A stretch of 48,010 nucleotides of DNA from Sphingobium phenoxybenzoativorans. Its GTDB lineage: Bacteria > Pseudomonadota > Alphaproteobacteria > Sphingomonadales > Sphingomonadaceae. The stretch covers positions 1 to 48,010 of the forward strand of contig NZ_MINO01000027.1 of NCBI RefSeq assembly GCF_001757355.1, written 5' to 3'. Positions 18,147 through 25,949 of this stretch are shown piece after piece (the stretch's first letter is position 1; every line of letters starts with the position of its first letter). The translations under genes were made by a program, and so were the position numbers. Below the pieces are notes generated by a model, which did not search any database, was not told where the DNA came from, and saw only the letters and a list, made by a program, of their open reading frames with translations.

Positions 18147-18731
18147 ATGACGCTGAATGTAGGAATCATCATCGGAAGCACGCGGCCCGGCCGCAATGGC
18201 GAAGCGGTAGCGCGTTGGGTCCATGAACTCGCCTCGCAGCGCAAGGACGCCGCCTTTCATCTCGTCGATATCGAGAGTTTCAACCTGCCGGTGCTCGACG
18301 AGCCGTTCCCGCCGTCGCTGCGGCAACCCTTCACCAAGGAGCATTCCAAAGCCTGGTCGGGCGCGATCGCACCGCTCGATGCCCTCGTGTTCGTGACGCC
18401 GGAATATAACCATTCGACCTCCGGTGCGCTCAAGAACGCGATCGATTTCCTGTTCTACGAGTGGCACGACAAGGCTGCGGGTTTCGTGAGCTATGGCAGC
18501 ACGGGCGGCGTTCGCGCCGTCGAGCATCTGCGCGGTATCGTCGGAGAATTGCACATCGCGGATGTGCGTTCGCAGGTCGCGCTATCGCTGTTCGACGACT
18601 TTGAGAATTTCTCCACGTTCAAGCCGCGCGACGTGCAGGCGACCGCACTCAATACGATGCTCGACGAGCTGCTTGGCTGGGGCGGCGCGCTCAAGGGCTA
18701 CCGAGAAGGCAAGCAGGCGAAAGCCGGCTGA
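18147..18731 (+). CDS. NADPH-dependent FMN reductase / quinone reductase
   Basis: A 194-residue flavodoxin-like reductase. The phosphate-binding loop GSTRPGRNGEAVARW starts at about residue 10, and the signature VFVTPEYNHSTSGALKNAIDFL, at about 90, and the SYGSTGGVRAVEHLR loop are typical of the NADPH-dependent FMN reductase/azoreductase family. These soluble enzymes reduce quinones or flavins with NADPH. A divergent HxlR regulator is the usual partner of such quinone-detoxifying enzymes. Pirin follows 37 bases downstream in the same direction. Confidence 0.88.
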   Translation: MTLNVGIIIGSTRPGRNGEAVARWVHELASQRKDAAFHLVDIESFNLPVLDEPFPPSLRQPFTKEHSKAWSGAIAPLDALVFVTPEYNHSTSGALKNAIDFLFYEWHDKAAGFVSYGSTGGVRAVEHLRGIVGELHIADVRSQVALSLFDDFENFSTFKPRDVQATALNTMLDELLGWGGALKGYREGKQAKAG

Positions 18732-18768
18732 CCCGATCACGGGGTGCGTTTCGAAACAGGGAGAGACC

Positions 18769-19611
18769 ATGACCGAACGGACGATCGTCAACAAAGGCGT
18801 CGCGCGGCGCGAGGACAATCACGACCTGATCACCCGCATCCCGCCGGTGACCATGTCTGGCCCCACGCCTTTCCTGCTGATCGTCCATCACGGGCCGCAG
18901 GTCTATCCGCCGAACAATCATGGCCTGCCCTTTGCGCCCCATCCACATCGGGGGTTCGAGACGATAACCTTCGTCCGCACCGGCGCGCTGCTGCACGAGG
19001 ACAGCCGCTCGTCGCCCAGGATTGTTCATGGCGGCGGCGTGCAATGGATGACGGCCGGCTCGGGCATTGTCCACAACGAGTCCGCCCCGCCAGCCTTCAG
19101 GAAGGACGGCGGACCGCTCGAAGTCCTCCAACTCTGGCTCAACCTTCCCTCGGCGCTCAAAGACGCCCCGCCGCATTATGTCGGGCTCGAGGCTGAAGAC
19201 ATCCCGTCGATTGAGATCGATGGCGGCCGCGCCACCGTCAACGTCGTCGCGGGTCGCTTCGAGGACACCATGGCTCCGATCCGTTCGCTGACAGACGCGA
19301 CAATGCTCGTCGTTGACCTAGCGCCTGGTGGAACGGTGGTGTTGCCGGCGCCGGAGGGACGCAGCCTCTTCCTCTACGTGATCGAGGGGGACGTCATCAT
19401 CGGCGGCGAAAGGGTCGAGCAGTATAGCCGCGTGATGTTCGGCGATATGGGCGACCGCGTCACCGTGACGTCGACTGATGGCGGAACGATCATCTACGGC
19501 CACGCCCCGCCGATCAACGAATCCGTCGCTGCGCGTGGCCCTTTCGTCATGACCACGGCCACTGAACTCGTACAGGCCGCGCGCGACTATCAGGCAGGGC
19601 TGTTCGCATGA
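18769..19611 (+). CDS. Pirin-family cupin (quercetinase-like)
   Basis: A 280-residue bicupin of the pirin family. The metal ligands agree with pirin: His58 and His60 in HPHRGFETITF, His102 and Glu104 in GSGIVHNESA. The second cupin, from about residue 180, holds LFLYVIEGDVIIGGERV. Bacterial pirins have been linked to quercetin dioxygenation, stress response and modulation of pyruvate metabolism, so function cannot be fixed from sequence. GGGAGAG just upstream fits ATG 18769. It lies downstream of the quinone reductase and probably shares its transcript; pirins often accompany redox-stress genes. Confidence 0.88.
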   Translation: MTERTIVNKGVARREDNHDLITRIPPVTMSGPTPFLLIVHHGPQVYPPNNHGLPFAPHPHRGFETITFVRTGALLHEDSRSSPRIVHGGGVQWMTAGSGIVHNESAPPAFRKDGGPLEVLQLWLNLPSALKDAPPHYVGLEAEDIPSIEIDGGRATVNVVAGRFEDTMAPIRSLTDATMLVVDLAPGGTVVLPAPEGRSLFLYVIEGDVIIGGERVEQYSRVMFGDMGDRVTVTSTDGGTIIYGHAPPINESVAARGPFVMTTATELVQAARDYQAGLFA

Positions 19612-19718
19612 ATTGAACAGGGGCGCCGGAAACCAAAACCCTGGCGATGCGCACAGTCTTGGCTTCCCGTCTGTACTGCCCCCTCAAGGAAGCGACGCCT
19701 GGCGAGGGCCGACGGTGA

Positions 19719-20621
19719 TCAGAAGAGCACGAGGCCGGTTACCGCCTGACCCTGGTCGTACAGCACCGTCCGTTCCATGGTCTCAAGGTCGATGCGATAG
19801 ACGCGGCCCGACAGGTCCGACACATAGGCGACATTGTCACCAGGGCAGAGCGTCAGGCCGATCGTTTCCTCAAAGCCGCGAACCAGAACCTCGTGCCCTT
19901 CCAGGCCGGTAGCCGTGATGCGGGCGCGGTTCAAGGAGTTGCCATCGGGCTCAGCGCCGCGATCGGTCCAGTAGAGCAGGCCCCGTTCCTCGTCGATTTC
20001 GAGATCGATGGGTTCAGGAAGCGCGTCCACGAGCAGCTCGATGTCGGACCGGTTCCAGGGCTGCTCACCTTGGGCAAGCTCAATGCCGGCGCGGAAGATA
20101 CGGCCGAGACCTGCTTTCTTGGGCCCCTTCTGGGTCCAGTAGAGCTTGCCGTGCGCGGCATCGAGCGCGATGCCGACACATTGGTCGAGCTTGTCGCGGG
20201 GATAGGCGCCTCCCCTGCCCCGCTCCACCAGCGTTTCCAGCCCGCTCCCGTCGACCCTGCTGCGCATGACCCGGCCGCCTTCGCGGTCGCACCAGTAGAG
20301 CATGCCGGCGTCATGATCCAATTGGAGCTGCTTGGGCGTGTAGATCGCGCCGTCGCCGACCAGCTGGGTATCGCCAGTGCCGTCGAGGCGGCAGCGCCGG
20401 ATGGTGCCGTCCGGCTCGAAGAAGTCCTCGCCTTCGCGATGGGGGCCCATGTCGGTCCAGTAGAAATAACCTTTTGCCGCATCGACCTGGATACCGTCGG
20501 GGTGGCCGACATTCTCCACCGTCAGGAGGATCTTGCCGCTCTCACGCTCAATCACCACCAACTGCCGCTTGTAGACATCCAGCAGGGCCAGACGGCCCTG
20601 CGCAGCCGTGTATTCGTTCAT
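19719..20621 (-). CDS. YWTD-repeat six-bladed beta-propeller protein
   Basis: A 300-residue protein made of LDL-receptor class B-like repeats. Recurrent blade motifs are GYFYWTDMG, GMLYWCDREGG, GKLYWTQKG, GLLYWTDRGAE and VAYVSDLSG, spaced by about 43-50 residues, which gives a six-bladed propeller. No signal peptide is seen, so it is probably cytoplasmic, unlike most YWTD proteins. It is the last gene of a three-gene operon after a CoA-transferase (53-base gap) and a 3-hydroxyacyl-CoA dehydrogenase. A sugar-lactonase-like (SMP-30-type) or binding role is possible, but catalytic residues of lactonases are not evident. Function is unknown. Confidence 0.8.
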   Translation of the reverse strand: MNEYTAAQGRLALLDVYKRQLVVIERESGKILLTVENVGHPDGIQVDAAKGYFYWTDMGPHREGEDFFEPDGTIRRCRLDGTGDTQLVGDGAIYTPKQLQLDHDAGMLYWCDREGGRVMRSRVDGSGLETLVERGRGGAYPRDKLDQCVGIALDAAHGKLYWTQKGPKKAGLGRIFRAGIELAQGEQPWNRSDIELLVDALPEPIDLEIDEERGLLYWTDRGAEPDGNSLNRARITATGLEGHEVLVRGFEETIGLTLCPGDNVAYVSDLSGRVYRIDLETMERTVLYDQGQAVTGLVLF

Positions 20622-20674
20622 CTCACATCTCCGATTGCAACCGACCCTGCCTCATCTGGCGGGCGGCGAGGATC

Positions 20675-22168
20675 TCAGCGCGCGAGCCATTCAGCCTTGC
20701 CCGAGCCGCGAGGCACCAGCGGCGTCGCGTAGAAGCCGGGCGTGCGGGACATCCGAACCTGGTCGGTGACCCCCTGATAATGCCCACATGGCGTGTCCGC
20801 TTCGAACAGCTCGGGCGCGAGATATTCATGATCGCCGGCAGTGCCCGCGATCGCAGCGGCATAGGCCTTGTCGAAGATGCCCATGTGCAGGAGCCAGATC
20901 GACAGCCGTGCGAGCGAGATCCGGATACGATAGCTGCCGCCCTCGGTCGCGCGGCGTTGAAGCGCAGCCGCGACGGCAACGCTGGCGATCCACGACATGG
21001 CGTAGTCGTTGACGACGAATATCTCGGTCAGCTGCGGCCGCTCGGGCGTGCCTTCGCGGGCGAACACGCCGCTGACGCCGCCGGCATTCTGGTCGAAGCC
21101 GATACGATCCGCCCAGGGACCGCGCCAGCCATAGAGCGACATGTCGACATGGATGAGGCCGGGCTTGATTTCGGCGAGCTGCTCGGCCGTCAGGTTGTAG
21201 CGACCAAGGAAGCCCGGGCGCCGATTGGAAAAGAAGAGGTCGGCATCGCCCAGCAGCGCCTTGAAGCGCGTCATCTCGTCGGCGCGCTTGAGATCCATGG
21301 TCGCGGACCGCATTCCGACGTTCGCCGTGTAATAGGTCAGGTCCATCTCGAAGTCGCCCGGTCCCCACAGGTTGAGGACGTCCGCGCCATGATAGGCGAG
21401 AGCGCGGCCCAGGCCGGCGCCGGCGATCACCCGGCCAAGTCCGAGCGCCCGGATCCCGTCGAGGGGCGTTCGTGGATCGGCGGTGAACGGAACCGGATCG
21501 CTGTCGCCGATCTTCGTGATCTCGACGAGTGGCATATCCTTCAGATAGCCGAACTGCTCGGTCTGCGTGAATTCCTCGGCGGTGCGCACCAATGTCGCCT
21601 GCAGACCGGCCTGGTTGAAACGCTCCTCGAGCGCGAGCCCGTCATGCTCGCGAACCGCGGCCGCGATGGCGCTGACGCTGTCGCTGCACCCGAGCAAGGC
21701 GAGCGCCGCCGATTTGGTCCGGGGATAGATGTTGAGCAACTGCAGCCAGCGGCCGTCTCGCGTCTGGTACATGTGGCTCGGCATGAACGGATTGGCCGGG
21801 TCGGACGGTGTACCCGGCGCATATCCGTTCAGCATCTCCCACTTCTTGTCGTAGAAGGGGCATAGCCGGTGGAGCACCTGGCGCAGGTCGACCGACAGGT
21901 CCTGTCCCTCGCCGGTCCGCGTCTTCCAGATCCCCGCGAAGGCCACCGCCTTGGCCATCAGCGACACGCCCGCCATGGTGGCAAGCGGCCAGGGGCTGGA
22001 GATGATCGGGTCCTTGCCGGAGAATGTGACCGTTCCTCCGGCGTCGGTGGGGTCGAGACCTACCCCGTCCAACACCTCCCGCAGCTCCCTGGCGGGATCG
22101 ATGCGATCGTCGGATGTGAGCGGCGCCGAGAGCGCCGCGGCAATGCGGTCCTGGATCATGCTGGTCAT
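20675..22168 (-). CDS. CaiB/BaiF (class III) CoA-transferase with unusual domain order
   Basis: A 497-residue class III CoA-transferase. The part that normally opens the family begins only at residue 235 (PLDGIRALGLGRVIAGAG), continues with MDLKRADEMTRFKALLGDADL, YGWRGPWADRIGF and the nucleophile candidate Asp388 (VVNDYAMSW), then RRATEGGSYRIRISLA. Residues 55-215 resemble the later half of the same fold (KTRTGEGQDLSVDLRQ, YQTRDGRWLQLLNIYP, EFTQTEQFGYL) but lack a nucleophile. So a nucleophile-less half precedes a nearly complete domain. It lies 29 bases after the dehydrogenase gene. ATG 22168 is used; the frame extends upstream but only over the neighbour's coding sequence. The acid it activates is unknown. 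Confidence 0.85.
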   Translation of the reverse strand: MTSMIQDRIAAALSAPLTSDDRIDPARELREVLDGVGLDPTDAGGTVTFSGKDPIISSPWPLATMAGVSLMAKAVAFAGIWKTRTGEGQDLSVDLRQVLHRLCPFYDKKWEMLNGYAPGTPSDPANPFMPSHMYQTRDGRWLQLLNIYPRTKSAALALLGCSDSVSAIAAAVREHDGLALEERFNQAGLQATLVRTAEEFTQTEQFGYLKDMPLVEITKIGDSDPVPFTADPRTPLDGIRALGLGRVIAGAGLGRALAYHGADVLNLWGPGDFEMDLTYYTANVGMRSATMDLKRADEMTRFKALLGDADLFFSNRRPGFLGRYNLTAEQLAEIKPGLIHVDMSLYGWRGPWADRIGFDQNAGGVSGVFAREGTPERPQLTEIFVVNDYAMSWIASVAVAAALQRRATEGGSYRIRISLARLSIWLLHMGIFDKAYAAAIAGTAGDHEYLAPELFEADTPCGHYQGVTDQVRMSRTPGFYATPLVPRGSGKAEWLAR

Positions 22169-22197
22169 CACGTCATCCAATGTCTTGAGAGAGAAGC

Positions 22198-23136
22198 TCA
22201 GGGCAGCTGAGGAGCCTGGGCCTTGAGGGCGAGGAGTTGGATCAGCGTGTCGTCGCGCTCCTCCTGGAGCGTTGCGAGTTCCCGGCCGCTCAATTCGTCC
22301 TCGACGCCCTGCATCGCCTCGGTCTTGACCTTGGGCGTGAAGGAGAGGTCGCCGAGATCGCGCCACCAGGACTCGATCGGCGGTCCGAGATGGTCGATCA
22401 CATGGCCGATACCACCGCTGCCGCCTGACAGATGGAGGTTGAGGAACGGTCCGAGCAGCGCCCAGCGCAGGCCCGGGCCATGCGCGATGGCGGTGTCGAT
22501 GTCGGACACCGAAGCGATGCCCTGATCGACCAGGTAGAAAGCCTCGCGCCACAGCGCCGCCTGCAGCCGGTTGGCGACATGGCCCTTGACCTCGCGCCGG
22601 ATATGGATCGGCTTCTTGCCGATCGCGCGATAGAAATTGATCGCCCGTTCGACCGCCTCGTCGGAGGTTTCCTTGCCGCCCACGACCTCGACGAGCGGGA
22701 TCAGATGCGGCGGGTTGAAGGGGTGACCGAGCACGACCCGCTCGGGATTGCGCGCGCCGCCCTGGATGTCGGAGATGAGAATTCCCGACGAGGAGGTGGC
22801 GATGATCACGTCATCGGCGACGGCTGCCGAAATCTCGGCGAGCAGCGCGCGTTTGACGTCGACGCGCTCGGGTCCGTTCTCCTGCACGAAGCCGACGCCG
22901 GCCAGCGCGCTCACGGGGTCGGCATCGAAGGTCAGCCGGTCCTGGGACGCGCCGGGCGCGAGCCCGATCTTGACGAGCGCGGGCCAATATTGCGCGACGA
23001 GATCCCGCAGCTTCTGCTCGGCACCGGGCGCGGGATCGGTTGCGCCAACGTCAAATCCGCGAGCCAGATAATAAGCCGCCCAACTGGCGCCGATGACGCC
23101 GCAACCGACGATGCCGATTTTTTGAGGTGTCGCCAC
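22198..23136 (-). CDS. 3-hydroxyacyl-CoA (or L-carnitine-type) dehydrogenase
   Basis: A 312-residue NAD-dependent dehydrogenase of the 3-hydroxyacyl-CoA dehydrogenase family, single-domain form. The Rossmann motif GCGVIG is at residues 11-16, and the catalytic region LGHPFNPPHLIPLVEVVGG and KPIHIRREVKGHVANRLQAALWREAF are family signatures, closest in style to L-carnitine or 3-hydroxybutyryl-CoA types. I chose a GTG start at 23136 because GGAG lies eight bases upstream and family similarity begins at once; an ATG at 23232 would add 32 residues with no family match. First gene of the minus-strand operon with the CoA-transferase and the propeller, divergent from a LysR gene. Physiological substrate not known. 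Confidence 0.87.
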   Translation of the reverse strand: MATPQKIGIVGCGVIGASWAAYYLARGFDVGATDPAPGAEQKLRDLVAQYWPALVKIGLAPGASQDRLTFDADPVSALAGVGFVQENGPERVDVKRALLAEISAAVADDVIIATSSSGILISDIQGGARNPERVVLGHPFNPPHLIPLVEVVGGKETSDEAVERAINFYRAIGKKPIHIRREVKGHVANRLQAALWREAFYLVDQGIASVSDIDTAIAHGPGLRWALLGPFLNLHLSGGSGGIGHVIDHLGPPIESWWRDLGDLSFTPKVKTEAMQGVEDELSGRELATLQEERDDTLIQLLALKAQAPQLP

Positions 23137-23163
23137 GATGATTTCTCCGTTTTGCTTGCGCAG

Positions 23164-23176
23164 ATCTCGACGAGAT
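23164..23176. promoter_or_regulatory. Palindrome in the LysR/dehydrogenase intergenic region
   Basis: ATCTCGACGAGAT has perfect six-base arms around one base, 28 bases upstream of the dehydrogenase GTG start. LysR proteins bind interrupted dyads with a T-N11-A core in such divergent gaps; this site has that pattern (T at 23165, A at 23175 is one base short), so it is only a candidate. A second small palindrome, TAGCGCTA, lies at 23285-23292 near the LysR start. Confidence 0.35.
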
Positions 23177-23315
23177 GCGGACAAGCCTAAAAAATGTTCG
23201 AGGTGGGCGGGTGTCTGATTGGCGATGTCCACCCATCTCTTGCGCCAAATCTATGCCTGCGTTGCCAGACACACCAAGACTTGCTAGCGCTACAAGCTAT
23301 GCTCAGGAGGCATGG

Positions 23316-24188
23316 TTGGAACTGCGCCACATCCGATACTTCGTTGCCGTCGCGGAATCCGGAAGCGTCAGCACGGCAGCGCGATCCCGGCTGCATACCT
23401 CGCAGCCGTCACTGAGCCGGCAGTTGCTCGAGCTTGAAGAAGAGCTGGGCGTGAAGCTCTTCGAACGACGGTCTCGTGGCGTGGTGCTTACCGATCCGGG
23501 CCTCGTGTTCCTGGAACGAAGCCGGCGCGTGTTGAAAGAAGTCGATGACGCGGCTGCGGCGGCCAGAAATACTCCGGCTGTGTTGAGGCTGGGGGTCCTC
23601 CCCGGGCTTGAACTGTCGACACTGCCCAGGGTGGTCGAACTTGCCCGGAAGCATTCCCCCGAAGCGGAAATTCGCGTGATGAGCGCCTCATCTCCGCGAC
23701 TGATCGAGGAGTTGCGCGCCGGGAACATCGATATGGCTTTCATGCGTCAGGACGAAGACGCGGTGGATATCCATTTCGAGATTGCGGGCTATCACGGCCT
23801 CACCGCCTTTCTGCGCGACGACCATGCTCTGGCTGCGAAGCCCGAGCTCGTCTTCGAGGACCTGATCGATCAGACCTATGTGTCAGTCGGGCGTCGGTCC
23901 GCCCCGGCTCTGCGCGTGGCCATCGACGCCTGGGCGCAGCGCAAGGACCTGCCGCTGCGCCCGGTCCACACGGCCGCCAACATTGCCTCGGCGCTGTCGC
24001 TCATCCTCACGGTCGGAGGCTTTTCGCTTTTGCCGAAATATGCCGACCAGCTCCTGCTCCCGCGCGTCATCACGCGTCCTCTCGTCGACGGACCTTCCCC
24101 AATCCCGCTCATGATCGGCTACCGGCCCAAGAACGCATCCCGCTCCAGGCATTTGATGGAAGCTGTGCGAAAAGGGTGGCGGGCCTAG
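23316..24188 (+). CDS. LysR-family regulator divergent from the CoA-transferase operon
   Basis: A 290-residue LysR protein starting LELRHIRYFVAVAESGSVSTAARSRLHTSQPSLSRQL, the standard winged-helix opening, with LGVKLFERRSRGVVLT closing the DNA-binding domain near residue 60. The remaining 230 residues form the inducer-binding domain. The start is read as TTG 23316 because AGGAGG at 23305-23310 is correctly spaced and the family begins at this codon; an upstream ATG would add 47 unrelated residues. It is divergent from the dehydrogenase, CoA-transferase and propeller operon, which it probably controls. Confidence 0.9.
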   Translation: MELRHIRYFVAVAESGSVSTAARSRLHTSQPSLSRQLLELEEELGVKLFERRSRGVVLTDPGLVFLERSRRVLKEVDDAAAAARNTPAVLRLGVLPGLELSTLPRVVELARKHSPEAEIRVMSASSPRLIEELRAGNIDMAFMRQDEDAVDIHFEIAGYHGLTAFLRDDHALAAKPELVFEDLIDQTYVSVGRRSAPALRVAIDAWAQRKDLPLRPVHTAANIASALSLILTVGGFSLLPKYADQLLLPRVITRPLVDGPSPIPLMIGYRPKNASRSRHLMEAVRKGWRA

Positions 24189-24347
24189 TCGTACAGCCCA
24201 TGCCCGGTGGTCGGCTCACCGGCCACGATCATGCCGGGGGTCTGCCCCGCGCATCATCAGCCTGGGCAGTTCGTATGTCAGTGAGCGAAAGAGCTCCGCT
24301 CAGCATCATCGTGCCGTTACAATAGCGAACGGGATGACAGCAGATTG

Positions 24348-24953
24348 CTATGCTGCCCGTTTGCCGCTCGCGGATTTCTTGCCGATCAGCTCGAGAACCA
24401 TTTCCGCCAGTTCGTCGATCTTTATGTCTCCGTCAGGATCGTACCAGGTGTGGGTCCAGTTGATCATCCCGAAGAGCAGCATGGTCTGGACGCGTGCCCG
24501 TTTCGGGTCGCCGGCCAGACCCGGGGTGAGAGCGGTGAGTAGCTTCTGGGTCACTTCGACCACCTGGCGCTGCTTGCTCACGATCGTTTCACGCATTGCG
24601 TCTGGCAAATGCGCCAGCTCGTTCAACAGCACTTTCTGGCGGCTCGCCGCGCCCATATAGTGGCGCAGGAAGGCATGGATCAGCCTGTTGAACTGGTCGG
24701 CGGCTCGCCCGCCTTCCCGGGCCACCTGATGGGTATCCTCCACGAGCTGATCGATGTGCGAAGACATCACCTCGTAAAGAATATCCTCCTTCGAAGGGAA
24801 ATAATGGTAGATGAGCGACTTGGACGTCTGGCACGCTGCGGCGAGATCGGAGAGGGATGCGCCGGTGAAGCCGCGCCGAGCAAAGAGTTCGGCTGCCTTG
24901 TCGACGATCGCTATGCGGCGCTCCTCATAATCCGGGGCCTGGGTGCGCGCCAT
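24348..24953 (-). CDS. paaR: PaaR-like TetR-family repressor of phenylacetate genes
   Basis: A 201-residue TetR-family regulator. The helix-turn-helix covers about residues 14-58, with AELFARRGFTGASLSDLAAACQTSKSLIYHYFPSKEDIL; the C-terminal half contains QKVLLNELAHLPDAMRETIVSKQRQVV and NWTHTWYDPDGDIKIDELAEMV, a pattern seen in TetR regulators next to phenylacetate genes. Known PaaR proteins are relieved by phenylacetyl-CoA. It lies downstream of the paaABCDE-paaF operon on the same strand, with its own operator-like site at 25029-25047. ATG 24953 is chosen over longer upstream starts because MARTQ begins the family similarity. The PaaR identity rests on context and on five matching operators in the window. 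Confidence 0.85.
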   Translation of the reverse strand: MARTQAPDYEERRIAIVDKAAELFARRGFTGASLSDLAAACQTSKSLIYHYFPSKEDILYEVMSSHIDQLVEDTHQVAREGGRAADQFNRLIHAFLRHYMGAASRQKVLLNELAHLPDAMRETIVSKQRQVVEVTQKLLTALTPGLAGDPKRARVQTMLLFGMINWTHTWYDPDGDIKIDELAEMVLELIGKKSASGKRAA

Positions 24954-25028
24954 CAATCCGTCCAATCCACACAAGAGTATAAGAACCGACCCTATTATCC
25001 GGATCGGCCCGAAATTCTCAAGCAATGA

Positions 25029-25047
25029 TTGACCGGCCGGTCGGCCT
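25029..25047. promoter_or_regulatory. PaaR-type operator in front of paaR
   Basis: TTGACCGGCCGGTCGGCCT holds the perfect 12-base palindrome GACCGGCCGGTC and matches the sites at 29723, 32883, 39798 and 40875. On the minus strand a TTGAGA and GATAAT pair lies between the operator and the paaR start at about 24997-25024, which would place repression upstream of that promoter. Negative autoregulation is inferred. Confidence 0.7.
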
Positions 25048-25157
25048 CGAGAGGACGGCAGCTGCTGCAAGCGACCAATAGCCATTCCAGACGGGATCGA
25101 CCGGCCACATGTGCGCCTTGCCCGATGGCCCCCGTCACCGGACCAGGGCCTTGGCCA

Positions 25158-25949
25158 TCAGCCGCAGGACATTGCCGGCCAGACCGGATCGCGTCGTTCG
25201 CGGAAGGCCGCGATGCCCTCGGCTTTCTCCGGACCGGCGAGCAGTGCAAGAAAGCGCTGGCGCTCGGCGCAGAGATGCTCGCTCAAGGAACGATCCGCGG
25301 CGTCTCTTATGCTGGCCTTCGCAGCCTTGAGCGCGCGAGGTGCGCGCGAGGCGAGCTTGCTTGCAAGGGTCAGCGCATCGGACAAGGCCTCGCCGTCCCG
25401 GGCCAGCCGCGCGATCAGCCCGAGATCATATGCGCGCCTGGCGTGGATCGGCTCGCCCGTCAGCACCATATCCAGGGCGGCGGCCCGTCCTACGAGGCGC
25501 GGCAGGAGCGCAGTGCCCCCTGCCCCAGGGATGATCCCGAGATTGGTTTCGGGCTGGCCGATCCTGGCATTTTCGGCCGCGACAACGATGTCGCAGCGCA
25601 GCATCAGTTCGCAGCCCGCGCCGAGGCACCAGCCCTCGACCGCCGCCACCAGCGGTTTGGGGAAGCCCGCGATACAGGCCCAGGCGTTCCAGCGCGGCCC
25701 GGCGATCGGCTCCTTTCCGTCGGAGCGCTCCAGTTCCCCAAGATCGGCACCCGCCGCGAATACCTTCTCGTTTCCGGCAAGGACGACACAGCGAATGGTA
25801 TCATCGTCGGCCGCGCCCATCAGCTCGCGGGCGATCATCTCGAGCAGAGGCGTCGCGAGAGCGTTGCGGCTTGCCGGCCGGTTGAGGGTCAGCAGCAACA
25901 CGCCATCGGAAGGCCGCGACGCGAGCAGCATGGGGGCCTCAGCTGTCAT
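25158..25949 (-). CDS. paaF: 2,3-dehydroadipyl-CoA hydratase (enoyl-CoA hydratase family)
   Basis: A 263-residue crotonase. Catalytic glutamates are present in CLGAGCELMLRCD and in GQPETNLGIIPGAGGT, so a hydratase rather than isomerase is expected. In the phenylacetate route PaaF hydrates 2,3-dehydroadipyl-CoA to 3-hydroxyadipyl-CoA, which PaaH then oxidises. ATG 25949 overlaps the end of paaE by 11 bases and makes it the last structural gene of the paaABCDE-paaF transcript. The PaaF name follows from context, as crotonases are hard to tell apart by sequence. Confidence 0.85.
   Translation of the reverse strand: MTAEAPMLLASRPSDGVLLLTLNRPASRNALATPLLEMIARELMGAADDDTIRCVVLAGNEKVFAAGADLGELERSDGKEPIAGPRWNAWACIAGFPKPLVAAVEGWCLGAGCELMLRCDIVVAAENARIGQPETNLGIIPGAGGTALLPRLVGRAAALDMVLTGEPIHARRAYDLGLIARLARDGEALSDALTLASKLASRAPRALKAAKASIRDAADRSLSEHLCAERQRFLALLAGPEKAEGIAAFRERRDPVWPAMSCG

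Noticed and set aside
24189..24347. Possible terminator hairpin (TGAGC ... GCTCA near 24280-24300) between the LysR gene and paaR
   Set aside because: Stem of five pairs with an 11-base loop and no T-tract is too weak to call.
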